Shown here: positions 12,601-26,880 of the stretch, one piece after another
Layout of the letters: each line of letters opens with the position of its first letter
Numbering within the stretch: position 1 is the first letter of the stretch
Source of the DNA: Smittia aterrima
Lineage: Eukaryota > Arthropoda > Insecta > Diptera > Chironomidae
Assembly (NCBI GenBank): GCA_033063855.1
Contig: CP093829.1
Coordinates: 20,925,537 to 20,989,536 of the forward strand
Reading direction: 5' to 3'
Length of the DNA stretch: 64,000 bases
The notes under the pieces: model-generated
Told to the model about the DNA's origin: nothing
The model's input: the letters and a program-made list of their open reading frames with translations, nothing else
Databases searched by the model: none
Translations under genes and position numbers: made by a program

Positions 12601-13895
12601 TCAAAAACTCCCGTCGCTGGAGTGATCACGACTGATAATTGTCCAGTTCTATCGAAGCTACGATCCAGATAATGTTTCTCAAAAACATTCAAAGAGATGT
12701 TTAAAACTATTCGAAAGAGAAATTAATTAAAGTTTTTTTGATTTGTGCTTTGTCTTACCTTCAAGAAAGTTTCCTTGAGCGGCTGTTGAGTTCGTAGCTG
12801 GTGGAATGGTAACTCCAGGTCGTTCATGATATTTTAGAACCATATCTTGATAGGCTGTGAAGAGTCGTCGCAGTTGAACGAGGATTGTACTCCAATCGTC
12901 ATTTCTTTCATTTTGAATTGCGACTCGGTAAAAATCTTCGTAGAAGCGTCCACGATAATCCAATTGAAGACAATCCCTCATATGAATTGGAAACTCGTCT
13001 AACGATTTGGCAGCGTAGAAGGTTCTTGAGAAAAGTACGATTGTCACTTCGTGATTACTGCTGAGCTTCTTCCATTTCGCAAACAAGTCTGTGAGGAATC
13101 CGTTCACGGCTTTCTCGAAATACAAGTCGCCGTGAATATCAAAATCCCACATTTCACTGCTCATTTGGATAAAAATGAAAATCATACTCGTACTCGATCG
13201 GAAGACAACTTTCGTTTCTTCATTTATTACTCCACATGCCACTCGTTCGCCCATAGACCACATTTCATAAACTGTAGAAAATGAAAAGAGTTTCGTGAAT
13301 GATATGAAAATTAAGTCAACAATGTCATCAGCTCGTCCTAACCTTGGCAACGAATTGACTCGCAATATTCGATCTTTTTGTTCACGTACACGCACGAGTT
13401 GGTAAGGAACATTTTAAGACGCCACATCTCTGAACGTCCCATGTATTGATCCTTGAAATTAGTTTTGATAAAGAAAACATTTGATTGAAGCTGAGAATAA
13501 CAAAATTTACCTTGAAAGTAATCTCAACACTGTCAAGCGCAACAGTTGAAATATCTTGAATAACTCGCATGTAAACATCGCCGTAATTCTTTAGATTGAA
13601 CGTTAGTGCGATCGAAGACTCAACGCTAACATAATCACGTCCTTGAGAGTCCTTAGCGAGACTCACTTGAAGCAACAATCGACATCTCTGTTGACCGTTC
13701 TCGTCTTCTTCTTCAGGATGAAATATCTCAACAATGTCTCCTGAATGAGGTTTAGCGGTCAGAGATCAACAACTTGCGATTGCTTGACAACAAAGACTTC
13801 TTACCTTTCTTAATCGTTGGATGTTCTTTGGGATTGAGCAAAAGGTCTTCTGGATAAACACTTCGCTGGTGATGAACAATTCGATACAATTTCAT
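6691..13895 (-). CDS. Iml1: Iml1 / DEPDC5, GATOR1 complex subunit
   Basis: GATOR1 (Iml1, Nprl2, Nprl3) is the GTPase-activating complex for RagA on lysosomes and restrains TORC1 when amino acids are low. I assemble 15 exons: 13895-13805, 13740-13511, 13451-13343, 13271-12759, 12706-12564, 12503-11513, 11455-11327, 10224-9623, 9570-9370, 9202-9110, 8914-8847, 8645-8580, 8354-8229, 8174-7488 and 7423-6691. All phases match and the product is about 1593 residues, against about 1603 for human DEPDC5 as I recall. The N-terminal region contains MWDFDIHGDLYFEKAVNGF, DRTGQLSVVITP and GEQPLHAVPL. The middle has INPFDPSHVTIKLTSNRRRW and LLWGATGEQEWTPALTT. A DEP domain follows (about 1135-1215), then the conserved C-terminal domain ending in FCSNSDGRLANFW. 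The largest intron, 11326-10225 (1.1 kb), holds nothing I recognise. The Ser-rich linker around residues 1000-1080 is the least certain part. Confidence 0.93.
10225..11326 (-). other. 1.1-kb intron of Iml1
   Basis: This AT-rich intron separates exons encoding TPALTTG and VDWKSLTIP; the split glycine codon joins in phase. No internal gene, RNA or repeat is visible. It is much longer than most introns in the window, so it could hold regulatory sequence, but nothing specific is recognised. Confidence 0.7.
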
Positions 13896-14233
13896 TGTGA
13901 TTTTTGACTTTTATTGCGATCGAAGGAAGTTTAAGTTCTCATCAACCACGAAATATTTTGTCTTATTTATCGAACTCATTAGATGACAACAACGTATAAC
14001 AAATATTTTTAACTATTCAATTGCAATTGCATATTTTATTTTCCCACTGAACTGAATTCCCTTATTTTGCTCTTTATCTCGACTGATATAAAAAGTTTGG
14101 TCTGTTCAAGATTTTAAAAGAGATTCAAAGTATTCTGAAGATTTCGAATCGACTACAAATTCAAAGAAATTAACATTAATTAAACAGCTAATCGTTTGAG
14201 AGTAAAATACTTTGAATTAAAGAAGTTTTGCAA
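13896..14233. other. Intergenic region between Iml1 and the secreted-protein gene
   Basis: AT-rich sequence of about 340 bases with no coding signal. It must hold the Iml1 promoter and the 3' end of the next minus-strand gene. No clear TATA box is assigned. Confidence 0.5.
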
Positions 14234-14239
14234 TTTATT
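14234..14239 (-). terminator. Poly(A) signal of the secreted-protein gene
   Basis: AATAAA on the minus strand, 33 bases past the stop codon at 14273-14275. Confidence 0.55.
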
Positions 14240-14272
14240 TTGAACGAGCAAACTTCTAGTAATCGGTTTGTT

Positions 14273-15328
14273 TCATTTTTTATTTCGATTCAATTTCAAA
14301 GGCGCCAAGTTTCGTTTTCGAATGAAATCAGTTAAGAGTTCATCTGATACTTTTACACATTTTTTAACGTTTTCAAGGAAAGGAATTTCTGCTGGTAACT
14401 TGGATTCGATTTTACTCAAGCATTCCTCAAAATTCATCTGATTTGTGTTCACCATCGTCGATGCTTGTGTAGCGACGACAGATCTAGAAAAAAGAAAGTT
14501 TGATAAGAAGCGATAAGAGCATTTCTTCACAGCTATCTCACATAATTTCCGAAACTTTACAAGATTCGTCTTCGCAGTATTTGCTCAAAAATTTCGTGAC
14601 GCAATCTTCTTTGTTGTTCCCATTCGAACACTGACTTAGCTCATTTGTAATGCGGTTGATGAAAGGCAGAGCGATGAAGTGAACGCGAGTGAATTCGTTA
14701 ATTGGAGCACGATATTGCGCGGATGTGTCTCTTGTGCAAGCGTTCACAGCGGAAATTACTGAATTAAAAGACGTTGACAATTTTCCTGCAGTAATATTTT
14801 CCTTTGACAAGCACGCGTCGTCATTTGTATTCGCAATTGCATTTTTGAGCTCTTGCAATCGCGATTTCACTCCAACAACAGCAGTTTCGATTGGAGACAT
14901 CGAGTTCGTCATGAAATTGAAATAACGGAGCATCGAATCTTTTTGTAAGAAGTCAACAGTTGGATCAATGATGTTAATCAGAATCGCTGTCAATCGATTT
15001 ACAAGATTCTGTCGAGTTTCATCACTCAAAGCGTAGAAGGGAAATTTTGATGCTGTCGAGAATAAACTTTCCCTCGCGATCCTCAAAGTATTTTGTGATC
15101 GATAAAAGTGTCCGTAGACATCGTCTCGAAGAAAGTTAAAAGGACGAACTAATGTTTGTAATGTTGACGTCTCGAAAGTCCCAATTGCACTTAAAGCTGT
15201 ATTGATAACTGCAGATTGACTGTAGACCTAATAATCTTCTTTAGAATCATCATCAATTAGTTTTTAAAAGTTCTTACCATCGAAAATGAAAGAAACAAGA
15301 GAAAAGTCACACAAATTGTCTTCGACAT
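14273..15328 (-). CDS. Secreted protein of unknown function
   Basis: Three exons (15328-15278, 15227-14542, 14483-14273) give 315 residues. The first exon encodes a signal peptide, MSKTICVTFLLFLSFSM, and cleavage is likely just after VYS at the start of exon 2. The mature part looks mainly helical and has scattered cysteines (DACLS, VNACTR, SQCSN, EDCV, KYCED, ESCKV, EECLS, KKCVK) that suggest disulfides in an extracellular protein. The C-terminus is basic. There is no transmembrane segment after the signal and no catalytic motif that I recognise. It resembles fast-evolving insect secreted proteins in general, but I cannot name a family. The gene lies directly downstream of the aminopeptidase on the same strand. 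Confidence 0.8.
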
Positions 15329-15516
15329 GATTCTTCAGTCAACTGACAAACTTGAAGTCAGAAAAACGTTTAAATAGTTTCCAGAGATCTACGATTAGGT
15401 CTTACCTAGATTTCAAGAGTCAATATTTAATTAACTGTTCCCGTTGTTGTCTGCATTTTACGCAATCTATTGACATTTGTTTTATTTTACTTGTGAATGG
15501 CAATTTATTTTTACGG

Positions 15517-15522
15517 TTTATT
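15517..15522 (-). terminator. Poly(A) signal of Psa
   Basis: AATAAA on the minus strand, 45 bases past the Psa stop. Two further AATAAA strings follow at 15504-15509 and 15481-15486. Confidence 0.5.
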
Positions 15523-15567
15523 TCATGGTACAAGAAAGTTCAGGCTTTGATGATGAAGAAATGGGAT

Positions 15568-18500
15568 TTAGTAGTTTTTCAAATATTCGGTGATTTTAGC
15601 AAGATCGCGTTGAAGCCATGCAGTGTTGAGCTTGATAGTTTCTAACGACTGTTGAACTGTTCGTTCGGTGCCAGGGAAATCGTGAGTCTTGAAGAAGTTT
15701 TCAATCTCCAAAGCTTTCTCTTCGCTCGCAAAGTTTTCGGTCAAATGCTTCACCAAACGAGTGAGAAGGAAACCTCCTTGGTATTGATTGAAGAGAATCT
15801 TCCAGTTCTCCTTGAAAAAGGTCCAAGACAATTCTCGTCCAAGTGGATTGATTGCAACACTTGCGATAACGAAAACAGCATCTTGAGCGCGAACTTCACT
15901 AGACATTGCGAACTGAATCACTTTCTGGAGAAGCTCAACATTATTTATGCTTCCCAGAGCGCGACTGATTCGATCCTTCTCTTCGTGAAGGTCAGTGCTG
16001 CGATAAAGATTCAACATTTCCTCGTATACTTCGCTGGTCGCCGATTGCAAGACTGCACGATAACAAGCCATTCTTAAATCAGCTGGAAGCGATTGCTTTC
16101 CTTCTTTGTGCAAATGGAATCGTCTCTTTGCTTCCTCGCAGGTCTTCTCGCATTTGAATGAAATCAATTTACTCAAGACCAATGATCTCAAAAGCGTATC
16201 GAGATGGCTTTCGTTTGGCTTTGCTTCCCATCCAAGTTGTTGAGCGATTGGGTTGAATAAGTGGATTCCGTAAGCGTTGAACTTCTCAGTCAAATCGGTG
16301 TGCGAAAGAATATTTTTCAATTTCGACAGCGACGATGAAATCGATGACCAAACTGTGTAGTTGTTCTCAGTGCGATAAGCATCGATGAGCTTCAAGCTGT
16401 CAACAGTTTCACTTGATCCATTTTGAACGAGAGCAAAGAGATCATCGTGGAGACCCAAGCGATCAAGTGGTGGCAACGACATGTTCTTGATGGCATCGAC
16501 AAACTGCTCAATCATTTGAGATGGATATTGAGTTCGATAATATCCGATCGTTCCTGGATTGATCTTGATCCAATCCTTGTCCGTGACACCTTCAATGAGG
16601 ACTTCCATTTCCTTCTTATCCAAAACAGTCATGTAAGCGTTTTCAGACTTTGCTGTTGAAATGTTGATCGGAATCATCCAGAAAGATTTCTCATCGACGC
16701 TTCCGTCAGCTGTGAATTTAGTTTGCTCGAGGGTAAGTCGTCGACCTCCTTTCTCTTGAACGTTCTTCGTGATTTTAACGACTGGGAATCCCATTTGCTT
16801 GATCCAGGTTCGCATGATGTCGGCAACTGGTTTGCTGCTCGCTTGTTCTAACGAATCCCAAAGGTTCTCAGTGACAGTGTTTTGATATTGATACTTTGTG
16901 AGATAATGGTTCATTCCTTTGCGGAAATCTTCATCGCCAAGATAGTGATGCAACATTCGAATAACGCTCGCGCCTTTGTTGTAACTGATTTCATCGAAAA
17001 TTTCATCAATCTCTGAAGGATGTCCAACAGGAACTTCAATTGGATGAGAGTTGTCCAAGCAATCTAAAGAAATTTGTATTCGATGAAATATTTGGAATAA
17101 GTTATAAATAAAATCAAAACTTTACCAGCATCGAGAGCGGCAGTGTACATGTCAGTAACGAACTGAGTCCAGATGTCGTATTCAGGGAAAAGATGATTTA
17201 CACAGAGGAACTCAACGAAGCTCGCATACCCTTCGTTCAACCAAAGTTCCTAAAATTATTTGAAATCGATGTAAATTAAAGAAGTTTCGTTGATCAATGA
17301 AACTTACTGTCCACCATTCCATTGTAACAAGATTCCCAAACCATTGATGAGCAAGTTCGTGACCGACAGTCAGAGCAATATTTTGCTTTCGAATGAGCGA
17401 AGTGTTCTCGGGATCAACCAGGACCATCGTCTCGCGATACGTTACGAGTCCCCAGTTCTCCATCGCTCCAGCCGAGAAATCACTAATTGCGATCAGATCC
17501 ATCTTCGGCAAAGGATAAGCGATTTGGAAGTAATCCTTGTAGTAAGGAAGAACTTTAATTGTCACTTCAAGAGCGAATAGCCCTTGCTCCTTCTTTCCGA
17601 CTGGAGTGTAGACACGAACGAGAACTCCATCTTCAGATTTGCCTTCAACAAAATCGTATTCGCCAACGACAACTGCAACCAAATATGTCGACATGATTGG
17701 ACTTCTATCAAATTTCAAGAGTTTTAAGTTGTTGTCGAGATTCTCTTCTTTCACGACTGGCATGTTGGATAATCCAACGCGATTTTGAGGAATGATGAGC
17801 GTGATGTCGAAAGTTGCTTTGATTGCAGGCTCGTCCTTAAATAATTTGAAATGTTAATTTGACTTTCAAGTGGATTCGAAGAGTTAAACTTACCCAGCAA
17901 GGGAAACATCTTCGAGCGTCAGTAGCTTCAAACTGAGTGACGCCAGCAAATCGTTCTTCTCCAGCGGGAGTGAAATACTTGCTACGATAGAATCCCTTCA
18001 TCTTATCGTTGAGCTCGCCGGTGAATTCCATCTCAAGTATCGCATTCGTAGAAACTGGCAACGAACCTTTGAAGAGAAGATTAACAACTTCAAGCTCGGG
18101 CAGATAAATCGTTTCGATGGATTCAAAAACAGTTCCATCGTCTGATTTGACAGTTGCTTTCTGGATCTGCAGGTCAACTGAGTTCATCGTGATTTTCTCG
18201 ACCGCATTATTGATCTGAAATGGAGATGAAATTTTAATTCGTGTGAATCGTGTCTCGATGCAATTTGTTTCAATAAATTAACATAATTGAATACCAATCC
18301 CGTTTTCGGAATCAGATCAATGAAAGAGAATCATAAAAATATTGAAAGCGAAATCAAAAGATGAGCGAAAGCGAAGGTGAATCTTTTCCTTTTGATATTT
18401 ATCAATATTTTCTTCGCCGAGCAAGATCGATGACCGAGCTTACTTTCGTGCGAACCAAAATAATTCTCGCATCAAGCTAAGAAGAAACTCATCACAAAGT

Positions 18501-19276
18501 TGCACATTCATCTATTTTGTATTTTGTTGAAGGAAAGTTTTTTTTTACGTTTCAGAATGAACTTATCCCTCATATCCCGTTAGCCCGTTAGATTGTTTAC
18601 CTGGCCACAGCACGAAATCTCGAAACGGTAAAAAAATAACTGTAAACAAGGGATGTTGGGACTTTTCGTCGGAAGGAGAATTAAAACATTTAAGAACTAG
18701 AAGATGAGTGAGAAGCCCTTCAGTCAATTCGTTCTTGAACTGATGGATCTGTTTGTTTTCTTTGTTGCTGATCTTTCTATTTTAGGATTTTAACGGTGAA
18801 TGGGAGGATGACCATTGTTCTTCTGGCAGGATCAATCTCATCAGAGCTTAGCGTCGCTGGAAAGTTTTCTCAGATTCCTTAAAATGCAATCAAAGAGCGA
18901 TCAATTGTTTTCAATTGGACAGGGAATGTTGTTTTATCGTTCGTTTAATATTTGCCGTCTCTTATCACATCAAATGTCGCTGAACTGATTGCGAAAGTGA
19001 GCGCTAAGCTGTTTCACAAGCAAACGACGTTAAAATGAGATTTACTCGTTTGTTTTTATGGAAATTGGCGACAACATCTGCTCAGTGCACACACTTGCTC
19101 AATAAACCTTGCGTTTCAATATTTTTAGCTGGATTTTCACGAAATTCAATTGAACTAACCTTAATCGTTGTTTTGACACTCCCGGTGAATGTAAAGTTAA
19201 CTAAATCCGGGGTGAGCTGGAGATCGTAGTGCAATGGAATTAAACTTTTTGGCAAACGCTCAAACTCTGGCTTCAT
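15568..19276 (-). CDS. Psa: Puromycin-sensitive aminopeptidase (M1 family)
   Basis: A zinc metallopeptidase that removes N-terminal residues from peptides in the cytosol and nucleus; its orthologues are implicated in proteasome-product trimming and tau or polyQ turnover. Five exons (19276-19160, 18214-17894, 17835-17308, 17249-17126, 17063-15568) give 861 residues. The substrate-binding GAMEN motif is at 269-273. The zinc site HELAH is at 305-309 with the third ligand E328 in ELWLNEG, so the HEXXH(X18)E spacing is exact even though an intron splits it. DEPAIKATFD, VYTPVGK and LDNSHPIEV are hallmarks of the PSA branch of M1. There is no signal peptide or membrane anchor at the chosen start MKPEFERLP, consistent with the short cytosolic form. 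The first intron is 945 bases and shows nothing recognisable. Other isoforms with more upstream starts cannot be excluded. Confidence 0.96.
18711..18747. repeat. Member of an imperfect 37-bp repeat pair (copy 1)
   Basis: Matches 28256-28292 at about 30 of 37 positions, including an exact GCCCTTCAGT core. This copy is in the first Psa intron. No longer flanking match is seen. Confidence 0.4.
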
Positions 19277-20091
19277 TATGATGATTTGGATTTAATTCTG
19301 TCACGTCGATAAACTTTTCGAATTTTTGACTTTAAAATGCTTTGCGTTTCTCTTTTTAATTGTTTTAACGAAGATAAGACTGAACAAATTTGGTTTGATA
19401 AGAAACTTATAGAAATGCTGAAAGCCGGTCACTTCTTAGACACTTTTATCGATCGAAAGCTGAATGATGACTGAATCAGAAAAGTAGACAGCATGAAGAA
19501 CTAAAGGAAAATGAACCAACGTCCCAGTGAGAACGAAACTGATTGGAATCTTAAAAATGGCGAATTCAATTTTGTTTCTTTTTTTTAAAATAATTTTTTC
19601 AATTGTTAACTTCGATGCAAGACAAATTGTCATCTCTTTATTTCAGTGATTAAGACACACATTTAAGTATAAAATATATTTTGATTTTTGTTTTGTTCGT
19701 CGTGAGGTGTGAAACAATCTAACAAACTATGAAATGCTTTCATTAATTAATAACTTTTCACTAAAATTTCTCTTGAACTGTCAACAATTATTTTTGCAGC
19801 ATAAAGATTGATGATAACAATTGTTTTGCATTAGAGCGAATAAACTAAACATTCACTGAATTCTTTAGGCCGATGCTGCTTTTAAATAATAAGCGAGCAT
19901 GACGATAAATCAGAATCAGATTGTCGAATGCGAGTCATTTCTCATAATTAGTTTTTCAAGATTATTTTTAATATTTATGTCCATCAGAAGCAGCGGAAAG
20001 AAATGCAAAGTGCAGTCAGTTGTTAAGTATAAATCATCCGATTTTTTTTTCTCTTAAAATGTCAATTGCTTGAGATTGGAACGGTTGAAAA
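19277..20091. other. Intergenic region between Psa and Gclm
   Basis: About 0.8 kb of AT-rich sequence with no coding frame that I can support. The right part should contain the Gclm 3' UTR end and the left part the Psa promoter. Confidence 0.5.
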
Positions 20092-20216
20092 TTTAATTAT
20101 ATCGCGATGGCTCTCTGTGTCTCATTAAAAATATTCAACTGATCCCGTCATTAGTTTTCAGTCGTTTTTCATCAGAGAAAACGGATGTCAACTCATTAAC
20201 GACCATCAAAGTTGAT

Positions 20217-21138
20217 TTAGTTGACCACTTTCTTGAAACAAGTGATGAAGCCTTTCTTCGTTAGGATTCCTCGGCAAACAAGAGTTTCAAGATACCGAAC
20301 AGTCCATTTCATTTTGAAATTCTTTAGATTTATTTCGTCGATCGATGTCTCAGGGAAAATCTCTAAAAATAATTTTTAATTAAACTTTGCGTCAATACTT
20401 TTGAGAAAGGAAATTACCTTGAGGATCCGAATGTGTTAGAAGTTGAATTTCGTGATCCTTACAGAACTGCTGGAGCTCTGGCGGAACTACACAACACGTT
20501 TGAGTGTTTATTTGAAGAATTGTGAAGTCAAATATTTTATCTTCAAAGATATCGAGAATCGTATCAAGGTCAAGATCAGCGATTCCAAGTTGAGCGATTT
20601 TTCCTTCGTTTTTCGCTGCCCGCAGCTTTTTCCACAGGAACTTGAAGTTCTCCTTCGACTTTATGTTGTTATCAGCCCAGATAAACTTCTCGCTATCAGT
20701 TCGTGACGTAGGATGATAAGCGAGAATGACAGTGGGCGTAGTTTGACAGTTCTTCAGCAAGTACTCAAGTCCCTCGTCGATCGAATTGTCGGCAAAATCG
20801 TTTAAGAAAATTTTCGCGACGATTTTAATTTTCCCCGATTCCTGATCTCCGTTCTCAGTTGCTGGCTCATCGCATTGATGAATTGAAATAAGTTCTTTCT
20901 TGTTGTCAGAAAGAGATTCCGCTGGCAGTTGTTCTAACTCATTGATTCGTGACTTGACACAAATCAACATCTGAAGGAAAATTATTTCGTCAGCAACCGT
21001 GACTCACATTATCAGAAAATATCTCAAATGTTTACAGACCTCTTGAGTTGGATTTTTCGCTTTCTTAAATTCTTCATTATTCAGAATATTTCCGGTTCCG
21101 ATCACAATGGATTCGAAGTTGCTAAGATTCGATGTCAT
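20217..21138 (-). CDS. Gclm: Glutamate-cysteine ligase modifier subunit
   Basis: GCLM binds the catalytic subunit GCLC and lowers feedback inhibition by glutathione in the rate-limiting step of glutathione synthesis. It has an aldo-keto-reductase-like fold without catalysis. Three exons (21138-21040, 20970-20418, 20362-20217) give 265 residues; as I recall, human GCLM is 274. Recognisable segments are IVIGTGNILNNEEFKKAKNP, LKIFLNDF-like KIVAKIFLNDFADNS, KIAQLGIADLD, and LLTHSDPQ followed by the C-terminal CRGILTKKGFI. The exon junctions restore the family alignment at TQE/ML and DPQ/EI. A likely poly(A) signal variant, ATTAAA, lies at 20092-20097 on the minus strand. It is a cytosolic protein. 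Confidence 0.93.
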
Positions 21139-21663
21139 GACGAAACAATCTCGTTCTAATGTTTATTTAATGTTTGGACAGTTCAAGGTGAGTCGATTTC
21201 TCGGTGGTGTGTAAAAAAGCACAGAATATTTACAGAAATTGTGTAATCAGATCATAAACCGCGCGAAAGAAACTTGAGTTTTATCGTTTTTTTACAACTT
21301 TGCGATGCAACAGATGATTCCTCACTCGCACAAAGAAATTGCACTTTTTATGAGTTGTCTATCGGCTCAAATTAAGCAAAATACTAATTGAAAATTTTCT
21401 TCTGCACGATTTATATGAAATCAAGAGCGATGAGAGAGCAAACAAGAAATAGAGCAATTCTGTGTTGTTTCATTTAACTCAAGGGCTTTCAATCGTGTGA
21501 CTTGGTAATCAGAAAAGCCTTCAAAGAATCTTCGTCTGTTGTCATCGAATGGAAAGCCCGAAAGAGAGAGCCAAAGAGAAGAAAAGAAAAATCAGTAGCG
21601 TAGAAACAATTTCAAATGAAACTTCTAGAAAATTGAAATTGGCCGGATTTCATGGAAAAACTT
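21139..21663. other. Intergenic region between Gclm and the enkurin gene
   Basis: About 0.5 kb with the Gclm promoter on the left and the enkurin 3' end on the right. A plus-strand frame starts at 21549, but it runs antisense into the enkurin coding exon and has no family features, so I do not call it. Confidence 0.5.
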
Positions 21664-21737
21664 TTTATTTCTGTGCAGAAAATCACTCAAAAACTTTTGG
21701 AAAAATACAAACGCTAGATACTCTAAAAATTCTTCAG

Positions 21738-22563
21738 TTAATCTGGAAGAATGAAAATGCAATTTTTGTTTGAATTCAACAAACAAATGTCGCGCTCCAA
21801 GCTTTTCAATGAATTTTCCAACTTCGTCTTACGAATCATTTTTGGGACTGTGTCGATGAGAAGCGGCATTTTCTGATAATCTTTCTGCATGAGATCCCAG
21901 TTGTGTCGAAGTCCATGGAGAAGTTCGTTCTTCTCTTCTTGTGAGATCACTCGGATATCCTTTTGATCGTTTCTTAATTCTTCTTCCCTTCGCTGTTTAG
22001 CTTCGAGCTTGATTCTCTTCATTTTCTCATTCATTTTCGTCAAGTATTGCGGGACTTGACCGAACTTTGGAGCGGTTTTGTAAACCGGAGGAGTTTGCTC
22101 GAAACATTTCGGGCCTGGTTTGTTTCGCAAGGTCGCAGTCTTCGCACGTTTAATGTTAATTAACTTAAAATTCTTCTCCTCGTTTGAACGAAAATCAATT
22201 TGATCATCAAAATGTGGAATTGGTGGACGACGGAACGTGCATCGGTGATGAGAAGTTTGTGGACGCTCACACAATCGACGAGTTCCTTCGGCTTTCTTCA
22301 GAAAGTTATCAGGCGACGGCAAATCCATTTCTGCCAACCCAAAAGTTCGATGTTGCAAGTGTCTTGCATTATGCATCTCCTTCTGATGCTCTCTTATCGA
22401 TTTTTCAAACTTCGATCGGTACCTAAGGAAAATTAAAATTATTTTTGCAATTCTCAAATTCTTTCACTTACATTTCCGATTTCGGTGGCAAAATTGGTTG
22501 ATCATCTTGTGAATCAGCTTTGAAAATATTTTCCGTATGAAACTTTATTTTTACAATCGACAT
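21738..22563 (-). CDS. Enkur: Enkurin-domain protein
   Basis: Enkurin is an axonemal inner-junction microtubule protein of motile cilia and sperm flagella that also binds calmodulin and TRPC channels. Two exons (22563-22472 and 22422-21738) give 258 residues; as I recall, human enkurin is 256. The exon join at EM/YRSKFEKSI is in phase. The N-terminal half has PGPKCFEQTPPVYKTAPKFG, the Lys/Pro-rich segment seen in the family. The C-terminal enkurin domain runs through EEKNELLHGLRHNWD, YQKMPLLIDT, VPKMIRKTKLE and SLKSLERDI. In a fly, expression is expected in testis and chordotonal neurons, but that is family knowledge. A poly(A) signal lies at 21664-21669 on the minus strand. Confidence 0.92.
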
Positions 22564-23112
22564 TTTCACTGTTTATAGACTTTTCTCGAGCAGAGACCGG
22601 TTTGTAATATAAAACAATGAAAATTTTAAAATTTGATCGATTAATGTGCTTAGTTGTTGGTTCATCATAGCAACCTTGAGCGGGAACGTGTGACTATGGA
22701 TTTCAACAGACAATTGAAGGGGATTCCTTCGATGAATTAAGAATACCTGAAGATATCTTTGAAAAACAAAATAAAAGTTAATTTTATTTTTTCTTTCTTT
22801 TATTATTTGAATTTGTTGATTTTTCCTCGACTTTTATGTGAAAAACTATTTTTCTCTAACCGAATAAAATTTGGAGAAATCATGAAATCTCCTCCTTCAC
22901 TTCGAAATCGATTCAGTTCATGACAAGATCGGGTAGCTTTTCTTTTGTGTTGATGTTTATAGTCAGCTTACAACTACTTTTTCTTATTTTTACACAATTG
23001 AAAATTCTGCCGAAATTGAGGGAAATTTCACATTAAAAGCGACAGAAGACAATTTTCATTTGGTTCAAGAAATATTATTCCCTTAATTATTGAAAAAAAA
23101 AATCAATTGAAA
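22564..23112. other. Intergenic region between enkurin and ANP32 genes
   Basis: AT-rich sequence with no coding signal. It contains the enkurin promoter and, from about 23113 upward, the ANP32 3' UTR with an AATAAA on the minus strand at 23113-23118. Confidence 0.5.
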
Positions 23113-23313
23113 TTTATTGTTTGAGAATGTTAAGAGAATAACAAGCGAATAATAAAATCTGCGGTGGCCAGAGTGTTTCTAACTTGTCAACATAGATAAT
23201 TCAAAGTTCGTTTTTTTTATAAATTGAAAAATTGTTAGCGCGGGGACTTTTCTTTTTTCTTGTGTCTGCTTGTGAAGTGTTAGGGGTAGCTTTAGTTGAT
23301 GATTACGACACAT

Positions 23314-25960
<2,647 letters not shown>

Positions 25961-26297
25961 GATAGATTTCTTGCTTATTCGAATGTTTATTCACTTATTC
26001 ACTCCTCAGAATTGAAAAAAGAGGAAATTCTTCAGTTTCTGTGATCCTTTTTGATGCAGCTTCTGCTTTGACTTGCTTTGAGTTGTTTTTTTGCTTACCC
26101 TGGCAGAAAATACGTTGACCCTTCAGAAACTACGACCAGAGATGGTTTGAATTTTAAAAAACCGTTAAAAGAAGTTCTTTTCTCGTAGAAAAGACCTTTT
26201 AGGTAGCTGCTACTCTTCGTCATCAATTCTGCTACTCAAATAATGTTTTGCTACCAAAATGCCCTGAAAGCTTTTGACGAAAGATTGACAAAAACAT
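25961..26297. other. Intergenic region upstream of ANP32
   Basis: About 340 bases between the ANP32 start and the poly(A) region of the next minus-strand gene. It presumably holds the ANP32 promoter; no specific site is recognised. Confidence 0.5.
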
Positions 26298-26303
26298 TTA
26301 TTC
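26298..26303 (-). terminator. Candidate distal poly(A) signal of the long membrane-protein gene
   Basis: AATAAA on the minus strand, 1.3 kb past the stop at 27622; more AATAAA strings lie just upstream at about 26311-26320. If used, the transcript has a long 3' UTR. Confidence 0.35.
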
Positions 26304-26849
26304 TATTTTTTTATTTATTAACAACGATATTTCCTTTCAAATTATTATTTCCATTAGAATTTCTACAAAAAACGCTTCATTCTCGCTCAGAACTATAATT
26401 AACAACAATTTAATCCATTTCACATTACACAATAACTAAGTCTCTAGTCAATAACTTAACAAACAACTTATAATGAAATTCGTATCTTCATTTGGTATCA
26501 ATTCTATAAAAAAAATGTTTGAAATAATTTGATTTACAATTCAATTTTGATTTTCGTTCATCAAATTATTTTCATCCTTTCTTGGAATCAAATGGAATTG
26601 AATCTGCATTTTGTCAAGACAATTTAGTACAACCCACACACCAGCTTCTCTGATTTAAATTAATTGAATTTAATGTATCCAAAAAGCCTTCGCGCAATAT
26701 CATAATTTAAGGACAAAAAAAAATTAATAATTAAAAACGGAAATTGTGAATGGAAAAACTTATTGCCGCGTGTGATCAAGCTGAATATGACGGAAATTGC
26801 CATTGAAATCAATCCAAGTCATGGAGCGAGGCTTTCTAATGGATTATGT

Positions 26850-26880
26850 ACGAACGCTGATGAAACCTTTCAGCGTTCGT
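26850..26880. repeat. Perfect 11-bp inverted repeat with 9-base loop
   Basis: ACGAACGCTGA at 26850-26860 pairs exactly with TCAGCGTTCGT at 26870-26880. It lies about 740 bases past the stop of the long membrane-protein gene, so on the minus-strand transcript it would form a stem-loop in the 3' UTR. The surrounding 26.80-27.07 kb looks less AT-rich than its flanks by eye. Confidence 0.7.

Noticed and set aside
21549..21773. 74-codon plus-strand frame
   Set aside because: Partly antisense to the enkurin coding exon and Lys-rich without family features.
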